The notes beneath the pieces were generated by a model. The model saw nothing but the letters and a program-made list of their open reading frames with translations, was not told the origin of the DNA and ran no database searches. The position numbers and the translations under genes are program-made. A stretch of 56,743 nucleotides of DNA from Pseudomonadota bacterium (GTDB taxonomy: Bacteria > Pseudomonadota > Alphaproteobacteria > UBA9655): positions 1-56,743 of the forward strand of contig JAFECQ010000018.1 of NCBI GenBank assembly GCA_018242065.1, given 5' to 3'. This document shows, in pieces, positions 1 through 8,740 of this stretch (the first letter of the stretch is position 1; each line of letters begins with the position of its first letter).

Positions 1-2
1 TT

Positions 3-24
3 TCGTGTTATCTAGGACAGCCCC
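3..24. repeat. terminal inverted repeat, left copy (probable IS end)
   Basis: Bases 3-24 are the exact reverse complement of bases 56722-56743 at the other end of the window. The outward-reading end begins GGGGCTGTCCTAG, which resembles the terminal inverted repeat of a DDE-type insertion sequence. No transposase is present beside it. The simplest inference is that the sequence is an assembly contig that stopped at copies of one IS family on both sides. Confidence 0.6.
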
Positions 25-43
25 GAAAATTTTTCGGACACTC

Positions 44-310
44 ATGTTTACCTCAGCGTGTCTTATTGTAACCTTTGGCTGGTGCACTCAATCCCAGGCA
101 AATGCTGTTCAAGGAGAGCAAGGATGGCAATGTGGTGGCGGGTTTAATACAACTACGTATTGGTTTGAGCTTGGTTCAGGTAAGTGTATAGAGAAGCTAC
201 ATTCACTACCTAGTAGTGATCAAACTTCTTATAAATGTGATGTGCTAGCCGATACAAGCAATATTAACTGGGACGTGCTCTGCACAAATAAAATTGGCAA
301 CACCCACTAG
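44..310 (+). CDS. small secreted protein, unknown function
   Basis: An 88-residue protein read from the ATG at 44. The frame is open further upstream to a GTG at 5, but that part lies in the IS-like terminal repeat, so it is probably not native coding sequence. The N-terminus is a hydrophobic signal-peptide-like stretch ending QANA, so export is likely. The mature part has cysteines spread along it (QCGGG, GKCIE, YKCDV, VLCTN), which could form disulfides. I recognise no family. No ribosome binding site can be judged because the IS end lies directly upstream; the 5' region, or even the N-terminus, may have been replaced by the insertion. It could be a remnant of a longer gene. Confidence 0.45.
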   Translation: MFTSACLIVTFGWCTQSQANAVQGEQGWQCGGGFNTTTYWFELGSGKCIEKLHSLPSSDQTSYKCDVLADTSNINWDVLCTNKIGNTH

Positions 311-480
311 TGGAGAATGTTAACGAAATAAGGCCTCTGCTTGGTGGCATTTATGTTTTCCAAATGGACAACATCTGTTCTTGGTCAATTGCCATGCGGA
401 GGCCGTGCTGATTCTATATGTATCGCGTGTTTGAATTGTATGAGTAATTTTCAAAAAGAATGAACATGCATCAGTGCCAA

Positions 481-1521
481 TTAGATTGCTCTTGTAGCAC
501 TAATAGATACTGTGTCTTTATCTTTAGTTTTCTTTCTTTTAATCTCATACTGACACAAGCTCATCGTTGCCCCGAGAATTAGGAAAGATCCTACCCATGT
601 CCAAACGGTAGGCCATTCACTAAAGAAAGCCATGCCGATCAAAGCTGCTGCAATAAGGCGTGTGAAACTCACAGGGATAAGATAAATAATATCTGAAGTC
701 ACATAGGCATGACTTAAGAAAATATAAGCGCAAGCCAAAAGGCCTCCCATCAGCACAAGGAACGGCCACTGCCAGGCAAGAGGTGTAACCCACTGAAATG
801 CAGCTGCGAATCCTAAAATGGGGAGGGTTAGCAGAAGAAGATACAAGCTTATCGTTTGGGGGGAATCATATTTTGCTTGTTTTTTACCAAAAATGGCAGA
901 AAGCGCATGGCAGGCGGTTGCTGCTAGAGGGAAAAAAGTGAGAAAACTGATATCCAACCAATCTATTTTGCCTTCAAAAAACTCGCCTCCTGTAATCAGG
1001 AGTGCTCCGAAAAATGCACCACCAATAGCTGCGGCACGTCCCCATCCACATTTTTCGCCTAAAAATATTTTTGCGCCTAAAAGGGTAAAGAGGGGGGCTG
1101 TATATTTGAAAGCAATGACTTGAATCATAGGCATTTTCGAAAGAGCTATAAACCAAAGAATAACTCCAAAAGATACAACAAAGGCTCGTGCGCCATATAA
1201 AAGAGGTTGCGTAATTTTAAAAGCTGCTTTTCCAGTCGATAAAATCCAAGGAAAGATAAAAATGAGACCAAAAAGTGTTTCAAAAAATGCCAATTCTGTT
1301 GCAGGAATAGGGGGGAGGCCTGAGGACTGTGCTTCTAACGTAAAATAACGAACGCACCCATAAATTCCCGAAAAACATAAGCAGGAAAGAGACTTGAAGA
1401 GTGCTCCTCGTACCGCAGAATCTTTTAGATTTGCTTGGAAAGGTGGTTGAGAAGAAAGAGAAAAAGATGAGGACATGCTAAAAGCCAGGCTCGTATAAAA
1501 AATCTTTCCTATACATAGCAT
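481..1521 (-). CDS. EamA/DMT-superfamily transporter (10 TM)
   Basis: A 346-residue polytopic inner-membrane protein with two EamA-type halves: about ten hydrophobic segments, the first half ending in a lysine/glycine-rich joint (LGAKIFLGEKCGW), the second carrying the typical SHAYVTSDIIYLIPVSF and LIGMAFFSEWP motifs. Drug/metabolite transporters of this group move small metabolites; in intracellular alphaproteobacteria relatives carry S-adenosylmethionine or other host metabolites, but the substrate cannot be read from the sequence. The start is uncertain: neither the ATG at 1521 nor the one at 1476 (residue 16) has a clear Shine-Dalgarno, and the shorter form fits family length better. The C-terminal tail is lysine-rich and cytoplasmic. 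It stands alone on the minus strand. Confidence 0.8.
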   Translation of the reverse strand: MLCIGKIFYTSLAFSMSSSFSLSSQPPFQANLKDSAVRGALFKSLSCLCFSGIYGCVRYFTLEAQSSGLPPIPATELAFFETLFGLIFIFPWILSTGKAAFKITQPLLYGARAFVVSFGVILWFIALSKMPMIQVIAFKYTAPLFTLLGAKIFLGEKCGWGRAAAIGGAFFGALLITGGEFFEGKIDWLDISFLTFFPLAATACHALSAIFGKKQAKYDSPQTISLYLLLLTLPILGFAAAFQWVTPLAWQWPFLVLMGGLLACAYIFLSHAYVTSDIIYLIPVSFTRLIAAALIGMAFFSEWPTVWTWVGSFLILGATMSLCQYEIKRKKTKDKDTVSISATRAI

Positions 1522-1551
1522 CTATGATTTTTATTTTCTAGCTTAACAAGC

Positions 1552-1722
1552 CTATTCTTCTTTCTTGATTTTTGATATTGATTCAGAACGCCGACGTCGT
1601 CGATATTGTTTAATGGGTGTACGAGACACTATAAGTGATTTATTTTTTGCGAACGAACGCGAGCGAATGGGCAGAATAATCCGAAATTTCCTATAAAAAT
1701 CAAAATCAATAATTTCTGCCAT
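1552..1722 (-). CDS. small basic protein, unknown
   Basis: A 56-residue reading frame starting MAEIIDFDFYRKF, preceded at a good distance by the purine-rich ribosome binding site GAGGAAG; that spacing is why the ATG at 1722 is preferred to the one at 1746. The protein is strongly basic, with an RRRRR run and a lysine-rich tail, and could bind nucleic acid or ribosomes. No known family is recognised. It is transcribed divergently from the DUF6314 gene. The clear start signal argues for a real gene, but its length makes this uncertain. Confidence 0.45.
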   Translation of the reverse strand: MAEIIDFDFYRKFRIILPIRSRSFAKNKSLIVSRTPIKQYRRRRRSESISKIKKEE

Positions 1723-1748
1723 TTCTTCCTCTTCCTCTCTTATCACAT

Positions 1749-1770
1749 CTCTATACTTTCAGTATAAGAG
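1749..1770. promoter_or_regulatory. inverted repeat in divergent intergenic region
   Basis: The sequence reads CTCT-ATACT-TTC-AGTAT-A-AGAG, an almost perfect inverted repeat between the small basic gene (minus) and the DUF6314 gene (plus). Its position upstream of both suggests an operator or a 5' hairpin rather than a terminator, since there is no T-run. Confidence 0.25.
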
Positions 1771-1836
1771 AAGAGAGTTAATATTTCTCTAGAGAAAGGT
1801 TGAAAAAGAGTTTATGGGAGGCTTTTTAGGAAAATT

Positions 1837-2295
1837 ATGGATTTTTCTACTCAACTATTTTTTTCCCTTGAAGGGAAATGGGCATTTAATCGTTCGATAA
1901 ATGGCTCTGAAATCATGAGAGGAACTGCTCTATTTCATTCTGTGAATGAATGTCTTCCTTCTTATTCATATCAAGAAGAGGGTATTTATAGTGCGGGGCC
2001 TCTCTCACAACTTTCTTTTTTTAGAGAATATTTTTATTGTTTAAATAATAAAACGATTGAGGTTTATTTTTCGTTTCAGAAAAAGAAACATAATTTTTTC
2101 TATGCTCTTGCATTTTCTTGTCCAAATTTAGCAAATGGCGTGCATCACTGTGTGCATGATGTCTATAAAGCCACCTATGTGTTTTTGGAGAAGGATATAT
2201 TTCTGTTACAATATGACGTAAGAGGACCTAAGAAGGATTTCGTGATTCAGACTACTTTTACCCGCCTTCACAATAATATAGAAGGGGGTGGATGA
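1837..2295 (+). CDS. DUF6314 family protein
   Basis: A 152-residue soluble protein that matches the DUF6314 pattern, which is common in Alphaproteobacteria: an N-terminal LEGKWAFNR box, a GIYSAG turn followed by an FREYFY strand, an HHCVHDVYKATYVF core, and a C-terminal VRGPKKDFVIQTTFTR box. The family has a small lipocalin-like beta-barrel outlook and no established function. The start at 1837 is preceded by AGGAAA. It ends TGA 24 bases before the convergently read RND permease gene, so the two genes are tail to tail with very little space for terminators. The family call rests on the order and spacing of these motifs. Confidence 0.7.
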   Translation: MDFSTQLFFSLEGKWAFNRSINGSEIMRGTALFHSVNECLPSYSYQEEGIYSAGPLSQLSFFREYFYCLNNKTIEVYFSFQKKKHNFFYALAFSCPNLANGVHHCVHDVYKATYVFLEKDIFLLQYDVRGPKKDFVIQTTFTRLHNNIEGGG

Positions 2296-2318
2296 AACCA
2301 ACGATGCAGACGCACTTC

Positions 2319-5300
2319 TTAATGATGTTCTGCCAATTTACGCCCACGTGTTAAATATGTGTAGACGACAGGAATCACAAAAAGGGTGAAAAGCGTTCCA
2401 ACGGACATTCCTCCCACAATAACAAGTCCAATTTGTTCCCGTGTTTCAGAACCAGCACCTGAAGAGTAGGCGAGGGGGATAGCGCCGAAAACCATTGCAA
2501 ATGTCGTCATTAAAATAGGTCTTAATCGTAGCTGGCAAGCCTCGATGATTGCTTCAATATTTGATTTTCCTGTTTCCTGTAGTTTATTCGCAAAATCCAC
2601 AATAAGAATACCATGTTTTGTGATCAACCCTATGAGGGTGACAAGCCCAATTTGGCTATAGATATTTAGGGTTCCTGAAGGCACAATCCATAAAGTAAAG
2701 ACAGCTCCAGCCAGAGAAAGCGGCACGCTCAGAATAATAATAAATGGATCAATGAAACTTTCAAATTGAGCTGCCATCACCAAGAAAATAAAGGCAATAG
2801 CAAGACCAAAGATAAGGTAAATCGTATAGCTTTCTTGTAGATAATCGCGGGTTTCTCCCGAAACAGTTGTCTGATATCCATCTGGGAGAACTTTATTTGC
2901 AACTTTCTTAACATCATTGAGAACTTGGCCCAAGCCATATCCTTCTCTTAATACAGCGTCCAAGGTGACGGATCTCATGCTGGCAAAGTGACGGATTTCT
3001 GGTGTTGTTGTTACAGCTACAATCTTAACAAGGTCTGAAAGTGAAACGAGGGTTTCTTTACCTTCTCTCTGACCCTTCACTGTCATCTCCAATACGTTTT
3101 GAGGAGACCTACGGAATTGTTCCCCTACCCATACGCGAACAGGATATTGTTTGCTTTCGCGTTCAAAGGTTGTAGAGCGACGGCCTCCAATAAGCACATC
3201 TAGAGTTTGAGCGATAACGTCCGGTTCTATCCCTAAAGTTGCAGCTTTTTCTACATCAATTTGAACTTTATAATCTTGACCCGGAGCACCCATGTCCGGA
3301 ACGACGTTGCTGATTCCAGGATGTTGAAGCATAGCGGCCCATATCTTTTGCATTTGGGCTTCAAGATCATCATAAGAACGCGTGGTCTGAATCACGAAAG
3401 AAAGATCAAAGCCGCTTCCACCTCCAATGACAGAACGATTTTGGCATCGAGGACGAACTTGAAGTCCGATGATTTTCTCAAGTTCAGGTGCAATGGCTTC
3501 TTTAATAGCATTACAGCTGCGGGTTCTTTCTTCCCACGGTAACATGGTGTTTTGGGAGTAAGAATAGTCGCCAACTTGAACAATAGTCATACGTTTGACA
3601 AGCTCAGGAACGGACGCAAGAATTTGATCCATTTGTAAGGCATATTTTTCAATATACTTCAGCGTAGCCCCATAAGGTGGATCAGCGTTGGTTAAAAGCA
3701 CCCCTTGATCTTCTGCAGGTGTTAACTCGCGTCTTAATTGAAAAGCCGCAAGATAAATGCCGAGTAATGCAATCAGGAGGCCGGCAAAAACAACCCACAA
3801 CCTTTTGTTTAGAACGCGCTCCAACAGATTGGCATAACCTTTATCCAACTTATCAAGCCATATACCAACCTTGTCAGAAAATGCTTGATATCCACGCATA
3901 AATTTTGAATCAGGTATATGTTCAGAGTCATGCGCAACGAGCAAGCGAGAGCACATCATAGGTGTGAGGGTTAAAGCAACAAATCCAGAAATAATCACAG
4001 ATCCTGCAAGGGTGAGAGCAAATTCTGTAAAAAGTTTTCCAGTTATGCCGCTAGAAAGGGCAACAGGGGCATAAACAGCAGCTAAGGTTAATGTCATGGC
4101 AATAACAGCAAAGCTAATTTCCTTTGCGCCTTGGATGGCAGCAGCCATGGGCTTTATCCCGTCTTCGATATGACGATAGATATTTTCCAGGACAACAATG
4201 GCGTCATCAACTACAAGTCCGATTGCTAATACGAGCGCTAAAAGGGTTAAGATATTGATAGTAAATCCAAAAAGATACATCAAAGCAAAAGCACCCACCA
4301 ATGAAACTGGAATAGTTACAAGAGGTATGAAAGACGCTCTGATTGACCTCAAGAAAACAAAAACAACGATAACGACAAGGAATGTTGCTTCCCAAATGGT
4401 GCGATAGACGTGTTCGATCGACTTTTCAATAAATACGGTTTTGTCAGAAGAAATTTCAATTTCTGTACCAGCTGGAAGACGCTCGCGGATTTGAAGGATT
4501 TTCTCTTCGACACCTCTTTTTACCTCAAGAGGATTTGAGATAGACTTTTTGATAATACCAATGCTAACAGCGTTTTTATCGTTGAATCGAGAAGAAAATC
4601 GCTTGTCTTCAGAGTTAAGTTCAGCATAACCCACATCCTTTAGATAGATAATCTTGCCGTCTCTTTCAGCAATAATCATATTGTTGAATTGATTGGGGGT
4701 TGTCAGAGGTGCTGTTGTTGTAACTGTAAACTCGCGCTCTTCACCTGAAATACGTCCGGCGGGCTTTTTCACATTTTGACGCTTTAAGGCTGCGACGATG
4801 TCTGTGGCTGTAATTTTATAAGCATTGAGGCGGATGGGATCCAAAACAAGGTGCATTTCCAAATTACCGCCACCAAAAATATCAACACTCGCAACACCCT
4901 TGATCGTTTCAAGCTCACTTTCTAAATATCTATGAGCATAATCCGCCAAGTCATTTACAGACTTTTTATCGCTAAAAAGTGAAATATAAATGAGAGGTTG
5001 TGCGTCTGCGTCTGCCTTTTTAATCAAAGGGTCTTGAGCATCATCAGGCAGTTGATTTCGAACTTTTTGAAGACGGTCACGAACGTCAGCAGCGGCAAGA
5101 TCAATGTTGCGATCAACTTTAAAGTTTAATTTGATAACACTATTTTCGGTTTCACTGCGGGAGGTCATATAATCAAGACCTTCGATACCGCCTAACGCTT
5201 CTTCCAGGGGACGCGTGAGCTGAGCCTCAATAATTTGAGGGCTAGCGCCCTCAAGAGAAGTTGTAACGCTGATGATGGGTTTATCAACCTCAGGAAACTG

Positions 5301-5405
5301 ACGTAAAGATAGACGAGAATAAGAAACAGCTCCAACCATCAAAATGACAATTGTCATAACAGTTGATAAAACAGGTCGGCGAATAAGAAGTTCTGTAAAA
5401 TTCAT
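2319..5405 (-). CDS. RND multidrug efflux permease (HAE1/AcrB type)
   Basis: A 1028-residue inner-membrane proton/drug antiporter, the full length for the family. It starts with the classical MNFTELLIRRPVLSTVM first membrane segment, has the paired periplasmic porter loops, and carries the TM4 motif GLVVDDAIVVLENI with the two aspartates of the proton relay. The second half repeats the plan (SLAGAVFTLW, GLITKHGILIVDF). These proteins work as trimers with a periplasmic adaptor and an outer-membrane channel. The adaptor gene lies immediately upstream with a 9-base gap, so the two form an operon. No TolC-type channel gene is nearby, so the pump must borrow one. The substrate cannot be deduced. 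Confidence 0.93.
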   Translation of the reverse strand: MNFTELLIRRPVLSTVMTIVILMVGAVSYSRLSLRQFPEVDKPIISVTTSLEGASPQIIEAQLTRPLEEALGGIEGLDYMTSRSETENSVIKLNFKVDRNIDLAAADVRDRLQKVRNQLPDDAQDPLIKKADADAQPLIYISLFSDKKSVNDLADYAHRYLESELETIKGVASVDIFGGGNLEMHLVLDPIRLNAYKITATDIVAALKRQNVKKPAGRISGEEREFTVTTTAPLTTPNQFNNMIIAERDGKIIYLKDVGYAELNSEDKRFSSRFNDKNAVSIGIIKKSISNPLEVKRGVEEKILQIRERLPAGTEIEISSDKTVFIEKSIEHVYRTIWEATFLVVIVVFVFLRSIRASFIPLVTIPVSLVGAFALMYLFGFTINILTLLALVLAIGLVVDDAIVVLENIYRHIEDGIKPMAAAIQGAKEISFAVIAMTLTLAAVYAPVALSSGITGKLFTEFALTLAGSVIISGFVALTLTPMMCSRLLVAHDSEHIPDSKFMRGYQAFSDKVGIWLDKLDKGYANLLERVLNKRLWVVFAGLLIALLGIYLAAFQLRRELTPAEDQGVLLTNADPPYGATLKYIEKYALQMDQILASVPELVKRMTIVQVGDYSYSQNTMLPWEERTRSCNAIKEAIAPELEKIIGLQVRPRCQNRSVIGGGSGFDLSFVIQTTRSYDDLEAQMQKIWAAMLQHPGISNVVPDMGAPGQDYKVQIDVEKAATLGIEPDVIAQTLDVLIGGRRSTTFERESKQYPVRVWVGEQFRRSPQNVLEMTVKGQREGKETLVSLSDLVKIVAVTTTPEIRHFASMRSVTLDAVLREGYGLGQVLNDVKKVANKVLPDGYQTTVSGETRDYLQESYTIYLIFGLAIAFIFLVMAAQFESFIDPFIIILSVPLSLAGAVFTLWIVPSGTLNIYSQIGLVTLIGLITKHGILIVDFANKLQETGKSNIEAIIEACQLRLRPILMTTFAMVFGAIPLAYSSGAGSETREQIGLVIVGGMSVGTLFTLFVIPVVYTYLTRGRKLAEHH

Positions 5406-5414
5406 GTGCTTCTC

Positions 5415-6476
5415 TTATTGCTTCTTAGGTTGGTTAACAACTGTAACTTCATCACCGTCTCGAACTTTGAATTGACCTGCTGAGATAACGAGATCACCAT
5501 CTTTAACGCCATGGGTGATTTCCACTTCACTACCATCACGCATACCTGTGCTCACGGTTGTTTTAACAGCAACATTATCCACAACGGTCATGACGAATTC
5601 TTCATCCCCATCTCTTTCAATTGCGGTTTCAGGAACAAGAACAGCATCTTCTATTTTTCCTGCTAACACCAACACGCGCGCAAATTCACCCGGACGATAG
5701 GATAGCTCTGTATTCGGCATTTGAGCCCTAAGTTTTACGGTTCTTGTCGCTTCTTCAATTTCAGGAGAAATTGCGATAATCGTCGCTTCGACAGGTAAAA
5801 TATCATAGTCTTCGATCGTGATATCTACAAGATCTCCCGTATGAACAAACGGGAGATAGGATTCAGGAATAAAGAAATCAATATTGATAGGATCTAAATC
5901 GACAAGATTTGCAAGTTCGACGGACTCTGACACAAAAGCTCCAACACTTACATTACTAAAACCCATAACTCCCTCAAAAGGAGCTTTGATAACGGTGTTT
6001 TCAAGGCGGATTTTAGCTTCTTCTAAGCTTGCTTCACTCATCAGCATCTCTGCATAATTTTTATCCCGCTGTTGAACAGTTCCAAAGTTTTTTTCCAACA
6101 ATTTAGAAGATCGAGCGTAATCAGCTTTTGTAAGAGCAAGGTGTGCTTCTGCCTCTTTAACTTTTGCCTTATACATCCCATCATCTATTTTATAGAGAGG
6201 CTCGCCTTCCTTGACACGCTCTCCTTCTTCAAAATAAATTTCAGCAACCTTTCCACTTACTTCAGGCCGCAGAGTGACGCTTTGGATTGCGGAAAGACTT
6301 CCAACAGTACTCACCCGCCTTAGAATCGAGCCACTTTTAGCAAATATAGCTTCGACAGGTGTTGGCTCCCGTAAGGGTAATTCCCCCGTCTGTTCTTTCT
6401 TTCGCAACCATAAAATGGCACCAAGGCCAATGCCACAGATGACCAGCGCTATTATTATTTTTTGATATGTTTTCAT
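5415..6476 (-). CDS. RND efflux periplasmic adaptor subunit (MFP)
   Basis: A 353-residue membrane-fusion protein, first gene of the pump operon. An N-terminal hydrophobic anchor (about residues 7-25) is followed by the biotinyl-lipoyl-like half motif (VSGKVAEIYFEEGERVKEG), an alpha-helical hairpin (about 105-160), the second lipoyl half (NTVIKAPFEGVMGFSNVSVGAFV), and beta-barrel and membrane-proximal domains with the PGEFARVLVLAG motif. It links the inner-membrane permease to an outer-membrane channel. The ATG at 6476 begins a good signal-anchor. The gene is divergent from chpT, sharing a 117-base intergenic region rich in AT. Confidence 0.92.
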   Translation of the reverse strand: MKTYQKIIIALVICGIGLGAILWLRKKEQTGELPLREPTPVEAIFAKSGSILRRVSTVGSLSAIQSVTLRPEVSGKVAEIYFEEGERVKEGEPLYKIDDGMYKAKVKEAEAHLALTKADYARSSKLLEKNFGTVQQRDKNYAEMLMSEASLEEAKIRLENTVIKAPFEGVMGFSNVSVGAFVSESVELANLVDLDPINIDFFIPESYLPFVHTGDLVDITIEDYDILPVEATIIAISPEIEEATRTVKLRAQMPNTELSYRPGEFARVLVLAGKIEDAVLVPETAIERDGDEEFVMTVVDNVAVKTTVSTGMRDGSEVEITHGVKDGDLVISAGQFKVRDGDEVTVVNQPKKQ

Positions 6477-6593
6477 TTTATACGTCTCTGCCTAAAATAA
6501 GCTTAAAATTTTAACAAATATATATTATTATTTAATACCCTATCAGATAAGGTCTTAACAAGATGCTAAAATTCTAAAAGGAATAAAATTGAT

Positions 6594-7232
6594 ATGCTGA
6601 TGCAAATATCTTTACGCTTGGCCGAACTTCTCTCTTCTAGGCTTTGCCATGACCTTGTGACCCCTATTGGAGCGATTAATACGGGGCTCGAACTCTTTCA
6701 GGAAGCAGTCCCCAATGTGTCGAAAGAATCAGAGGAAATTTTAAATTTAATTCAACAAAGCGCTCAAACAGCTTCTGCGCGGGCGAGCTTTTTTAGAGTT
6801 GCTTTTGGGTCAAATGGGGAAAGAGTCTCTTTGGATGAAGCTCGACAGCTGATAGATAATTACTTTTTGCGTAGTAAAATGGTCTTTGAGTGGAAGGAAC
6901 CCTTTCAAAAAGATCTTACGCTCGTGCGATGGGGGCGTCTTTTATTGAATGCAGTTTTATGGATGAGTGAGTGCGCCCCACGGGGAGGGACTTTGGAAAT
7001 TTCCACGCCAAGTCAAGAGAATCTTACCCTTTCGCTAAATTTGAAAGCCAGTTCAATTATTTTGCATCAAGGAACGCTTGAAGCAATAGAGGGAAAATCT
7101 TCGATCGAGGAACTTACCCCTCGAACGATTTCGTGTTTTTTGATTCATTTTCTGATAAAAGAAAATAAGTGGTCGTATACTTTGAGTAATGTTCAAGCTT
7201 CTTCTGAGCTTAAATTAGAAATAAAAGCTTGA
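6594..7232 (+). CDS. chpT: histidine phosphotransferase ChpT
   Basis: A 212-residue protein matching ChpT, the phosphotransfer protein that passes phosphate from the hybrid kinase CckA to CtrA and CpdR in the alphaproteobacterial cell-cycle phosphorelay. The phosphoacceptor helix reads LSSRLCHDLVTPIGAINTGLE, with His19 as the acceptor; the second helix and the degenerate ATPase-like C-terminal domain follow. The family dimerises through a four-helix bundle and no longer binds ATP. The ATG at 6594 is preceded by AAAGGA at a rather long spacing; a second in-frame ATG two codons on may be used. It is divergent from the efflux operon. It implies a CtrA pathway in the organism although ctrA and cckA are outside this window. 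Confidence 0.85.
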   Translation: MLMQISLRLAELLSSRLCHDLVTPIGAINTGLELFQEAVPNVSKESEEILNLIQQSAQTASARASFFRVAFGSNGERVSLDEARQLIDNYFLRSKMVFEWKEPFQKDLTLVRWGRLLLNAVLWMSECAPRGGTLEISTPSQENLTLSLNLKASSIILHQGTLEAIEGKSSIEELTPRTISCFLIHFLIKENKWSYTLSNVQASSELKLEIKA

Positions 7233-7302
7233 AGCAAAGATAAAACAAAATGCCGTTACGGATATGGAGATTTGATCGTATAAGGGGAGTTGAGGTTCGT
7301 TC

Positions 7303-7332
7303 TTGATTTTGAATTTTCGTATCTTATATAAT
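7303..7332 (+). promoter_or_regulatory. sigma70-type promoter upstream of the broken methyltransferase gene
   Basis: A TTGATT -35 (7303-7308) and a consensus TATAAT -10 (7327-7332) are separated by 18 bases, 47 bases before the ATG at 7380, which itself has a GAAAGG ribosome binding site. The expression signals of the interrupted gene therefore look intact. Confidence 0.5.
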
Positions 7333-7379
7333 AAATTAGGCTCACCTTATTGCTCTTTGGCTTAGAAAGGCCCCTTAAA

Positions 7380-8024
7380 ATGCGCATTATCGTCGGTAAA
7401 AAGTGCCATCAGATGACATCGACTGAGCTTATTGATTGAGTTCAGAATTGAGATAAGGTTTTAGTTGACATTGGTACGGGTGACGGTCGTTTCGTTTTAG
7501 ATCAAGCTCGGCAGTTTCCGCACAAGCTTTGCATCGGTATTGATGCGGCTGCTGATGCGATGCGGCAAATTTCCCAAAAAACAAAAATAAAACCCGAGCG
7601 TGGAGGTGTTTCAAACGCTTTATTCGTTTGGGCCAGTGTGGAAGATTTACCTCCAGAACTTTATGGAATTGCTTCTGAAATCACCGTTAACTACCCTTGG
7701 GGTTCGCTTTTGCATGCGTTGGTTGAACCAAACCCAGTCGTTTTAAAAAATATATCTCGGTTGGCTCGTTCTGGGGCTTTGCTTACGGTTTTGGTTAATA
7801 TTTCGGTTTTCGAGAATCCGGCATATTATCAAAAACTTGGATTGTCCGAGCTAAATCTTGAAAGAGCGCAAAACTATCTTGTCTCGTGTTATCGAGATGT
7901 TGGTATTAATATAAAACGCGTTCAAATACTGGATCAAAATGTCCCCCATCGCACCACCTGGGGTCAGAAATTGACAAAGGGCTCTGGTTGTCGGAAAACG
8001 TTATTTTTTGAGGCAATAATTTGA
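7380..8024 (+). pseudogene. KamB/NpmA-like 16S rRNA (adenine(1408)-N1)-methyltransferase, two in-frame TGA codons
   Basis: Read from ATG 7380 the frame gives MRIIVGKKCHQMTSTELID, then TGA (7437-7439), three codons, TGA (7449-7451), and continues without frameshift to 8024 for 214 codons. The SAM-binding motif VDIGTGDGR follows the second stop, then GIDAAADAM, GGVSNALFVWASVEDLP, VNYPWGSLL and TTWGQKL. From memory this aligns along its whole length with NpmA/KamB, enzymes that methylate A1408 of 16S rRNA and give resistance to kanamycin- and apramycin-type aminoglycosides; both tryptophans that stack on the target base are present. TGA terminates many neighbouring genes, so recoding is unlikely. 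A restart at ATG 7560 would lose the SAM motif. It is either a very young pseudogene or a read-through gene. Confidence 0.7.
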
Positions 8025-8226
8025 TAAAGATAGGATAAAGATGGTCGCAGCCAACCGTGTTAGAACTTGCTCAAATGTCCTGAACGTACATAGTCATAAA
8101 AAAAAGCTTGCAAATTTCAGCACGCTTGTTAAGCATGTACCCGAAAGATTAACTTCTTTCGAGTCTGACTCTGTTATTATCCTTTTATGGAAATACGAGT
8201 TTAACCACCAACATAGAAGATAGTTA

Positions 8227-8568
8227 ATGAAACAAGCTGGTTATACCAAGCGGCCTCAAAGCCGTTCTTCCGAGCGTCATAGACAACACCATAAACAAGC
8301 AAATGGAGACTTTGGTGAAAGCAAGATGCGAGGCAATCCGCAACAGTATGTCGAAAAATACCTTGTACTTGCACGAGATGCCGCTTCCTCTGGTGATCCT
8401 ATCTCTGCTGAAAACTATTATCAATTTGCTGATCATTATTATCGAATGGCCTTGGCCAATCGCAGCTCGCGTCCTCCTCATCTTGGGAGACACCGAGACT
8501 CCAGGGAAATTCAGCCCACCTCTATCGAAACGGTTTCTGAAGAAACTCCTGTTGTAAGCCAGACCTAA
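8227..8568 (+). CDS. DUF4167 domain protein
   Basis: A 113-residue basic protein with the DUF4167 core at about residues 36-80: MRGNPQQYVEKYLVLARDA, then SGDPISAENYYQFADHYYRMA. This domain is nearly restricted to Alphaproteobacteria and usually sits in an RNA-binding-like, arginine-rich N-terminal context, as here (KRPQSRSSERHRQHHKQ). Its function is not established. The helical repeat of LARDA...AENY...HYYR resembles a short TPR-like hairpin. No strong ribosome binding site is seen before the ATG at 8227. The 202 bases upstream hold no recognisable gene, only a small hairpin (CGAAAG/CTTTCG at 8142-8161). The C-terminal tail is acidic and probably disordered. Confidence 0.75.
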   Translation: MKQAGYTKRPQSRSSERHRQHHKQANGDFGESKMRGNPQQYVEKYLVLARDAASSGDPISAENYYQFADHYYRMALANRSSRPPHLGRHRDSREIQPTSIETVSEETPVVSQT

Positions 8569-8740
8569 AGCAGAAAGCGTTTATTCTTTGGATTTTCAAC
8601 GCGTAATCTGACATACTACTTAGAACTTTAGCAATAATAGCTCTGGGAAGAAATCTTATATTAAGATTTTTGTAGACTCATTTCCGCTGTGCTTATAGGG
8701 CCATTTATTACTAACTGTGATATTTATAGGGAGGAAAAAC

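Noticed and set aside
329-406. inverted repeat AGGCCTCTGC / GCGGAGGCC downstream of the first gene
   Set aside because: Arms are short, the loop exceeds 50 bases and there is a mismatch pair; no T-run. Not enough for a terminator or element.
7437-7451. UGA read as tryptophan in this organism
   Set aside because: Many clear genes here end in TGA, including overlapping ATGA junctions in the nuo, dapF-mtaB and mtaB-ftsY pairs, and tryptophan is encoded by TGG. A genome-wide code change is not tenable.
8224-8493. antisense frame opposite the DUF4167 gene
   Set aside because: The plus-strand frame carries the DUF4167 motifs; the antisense frame has no family resemblance.
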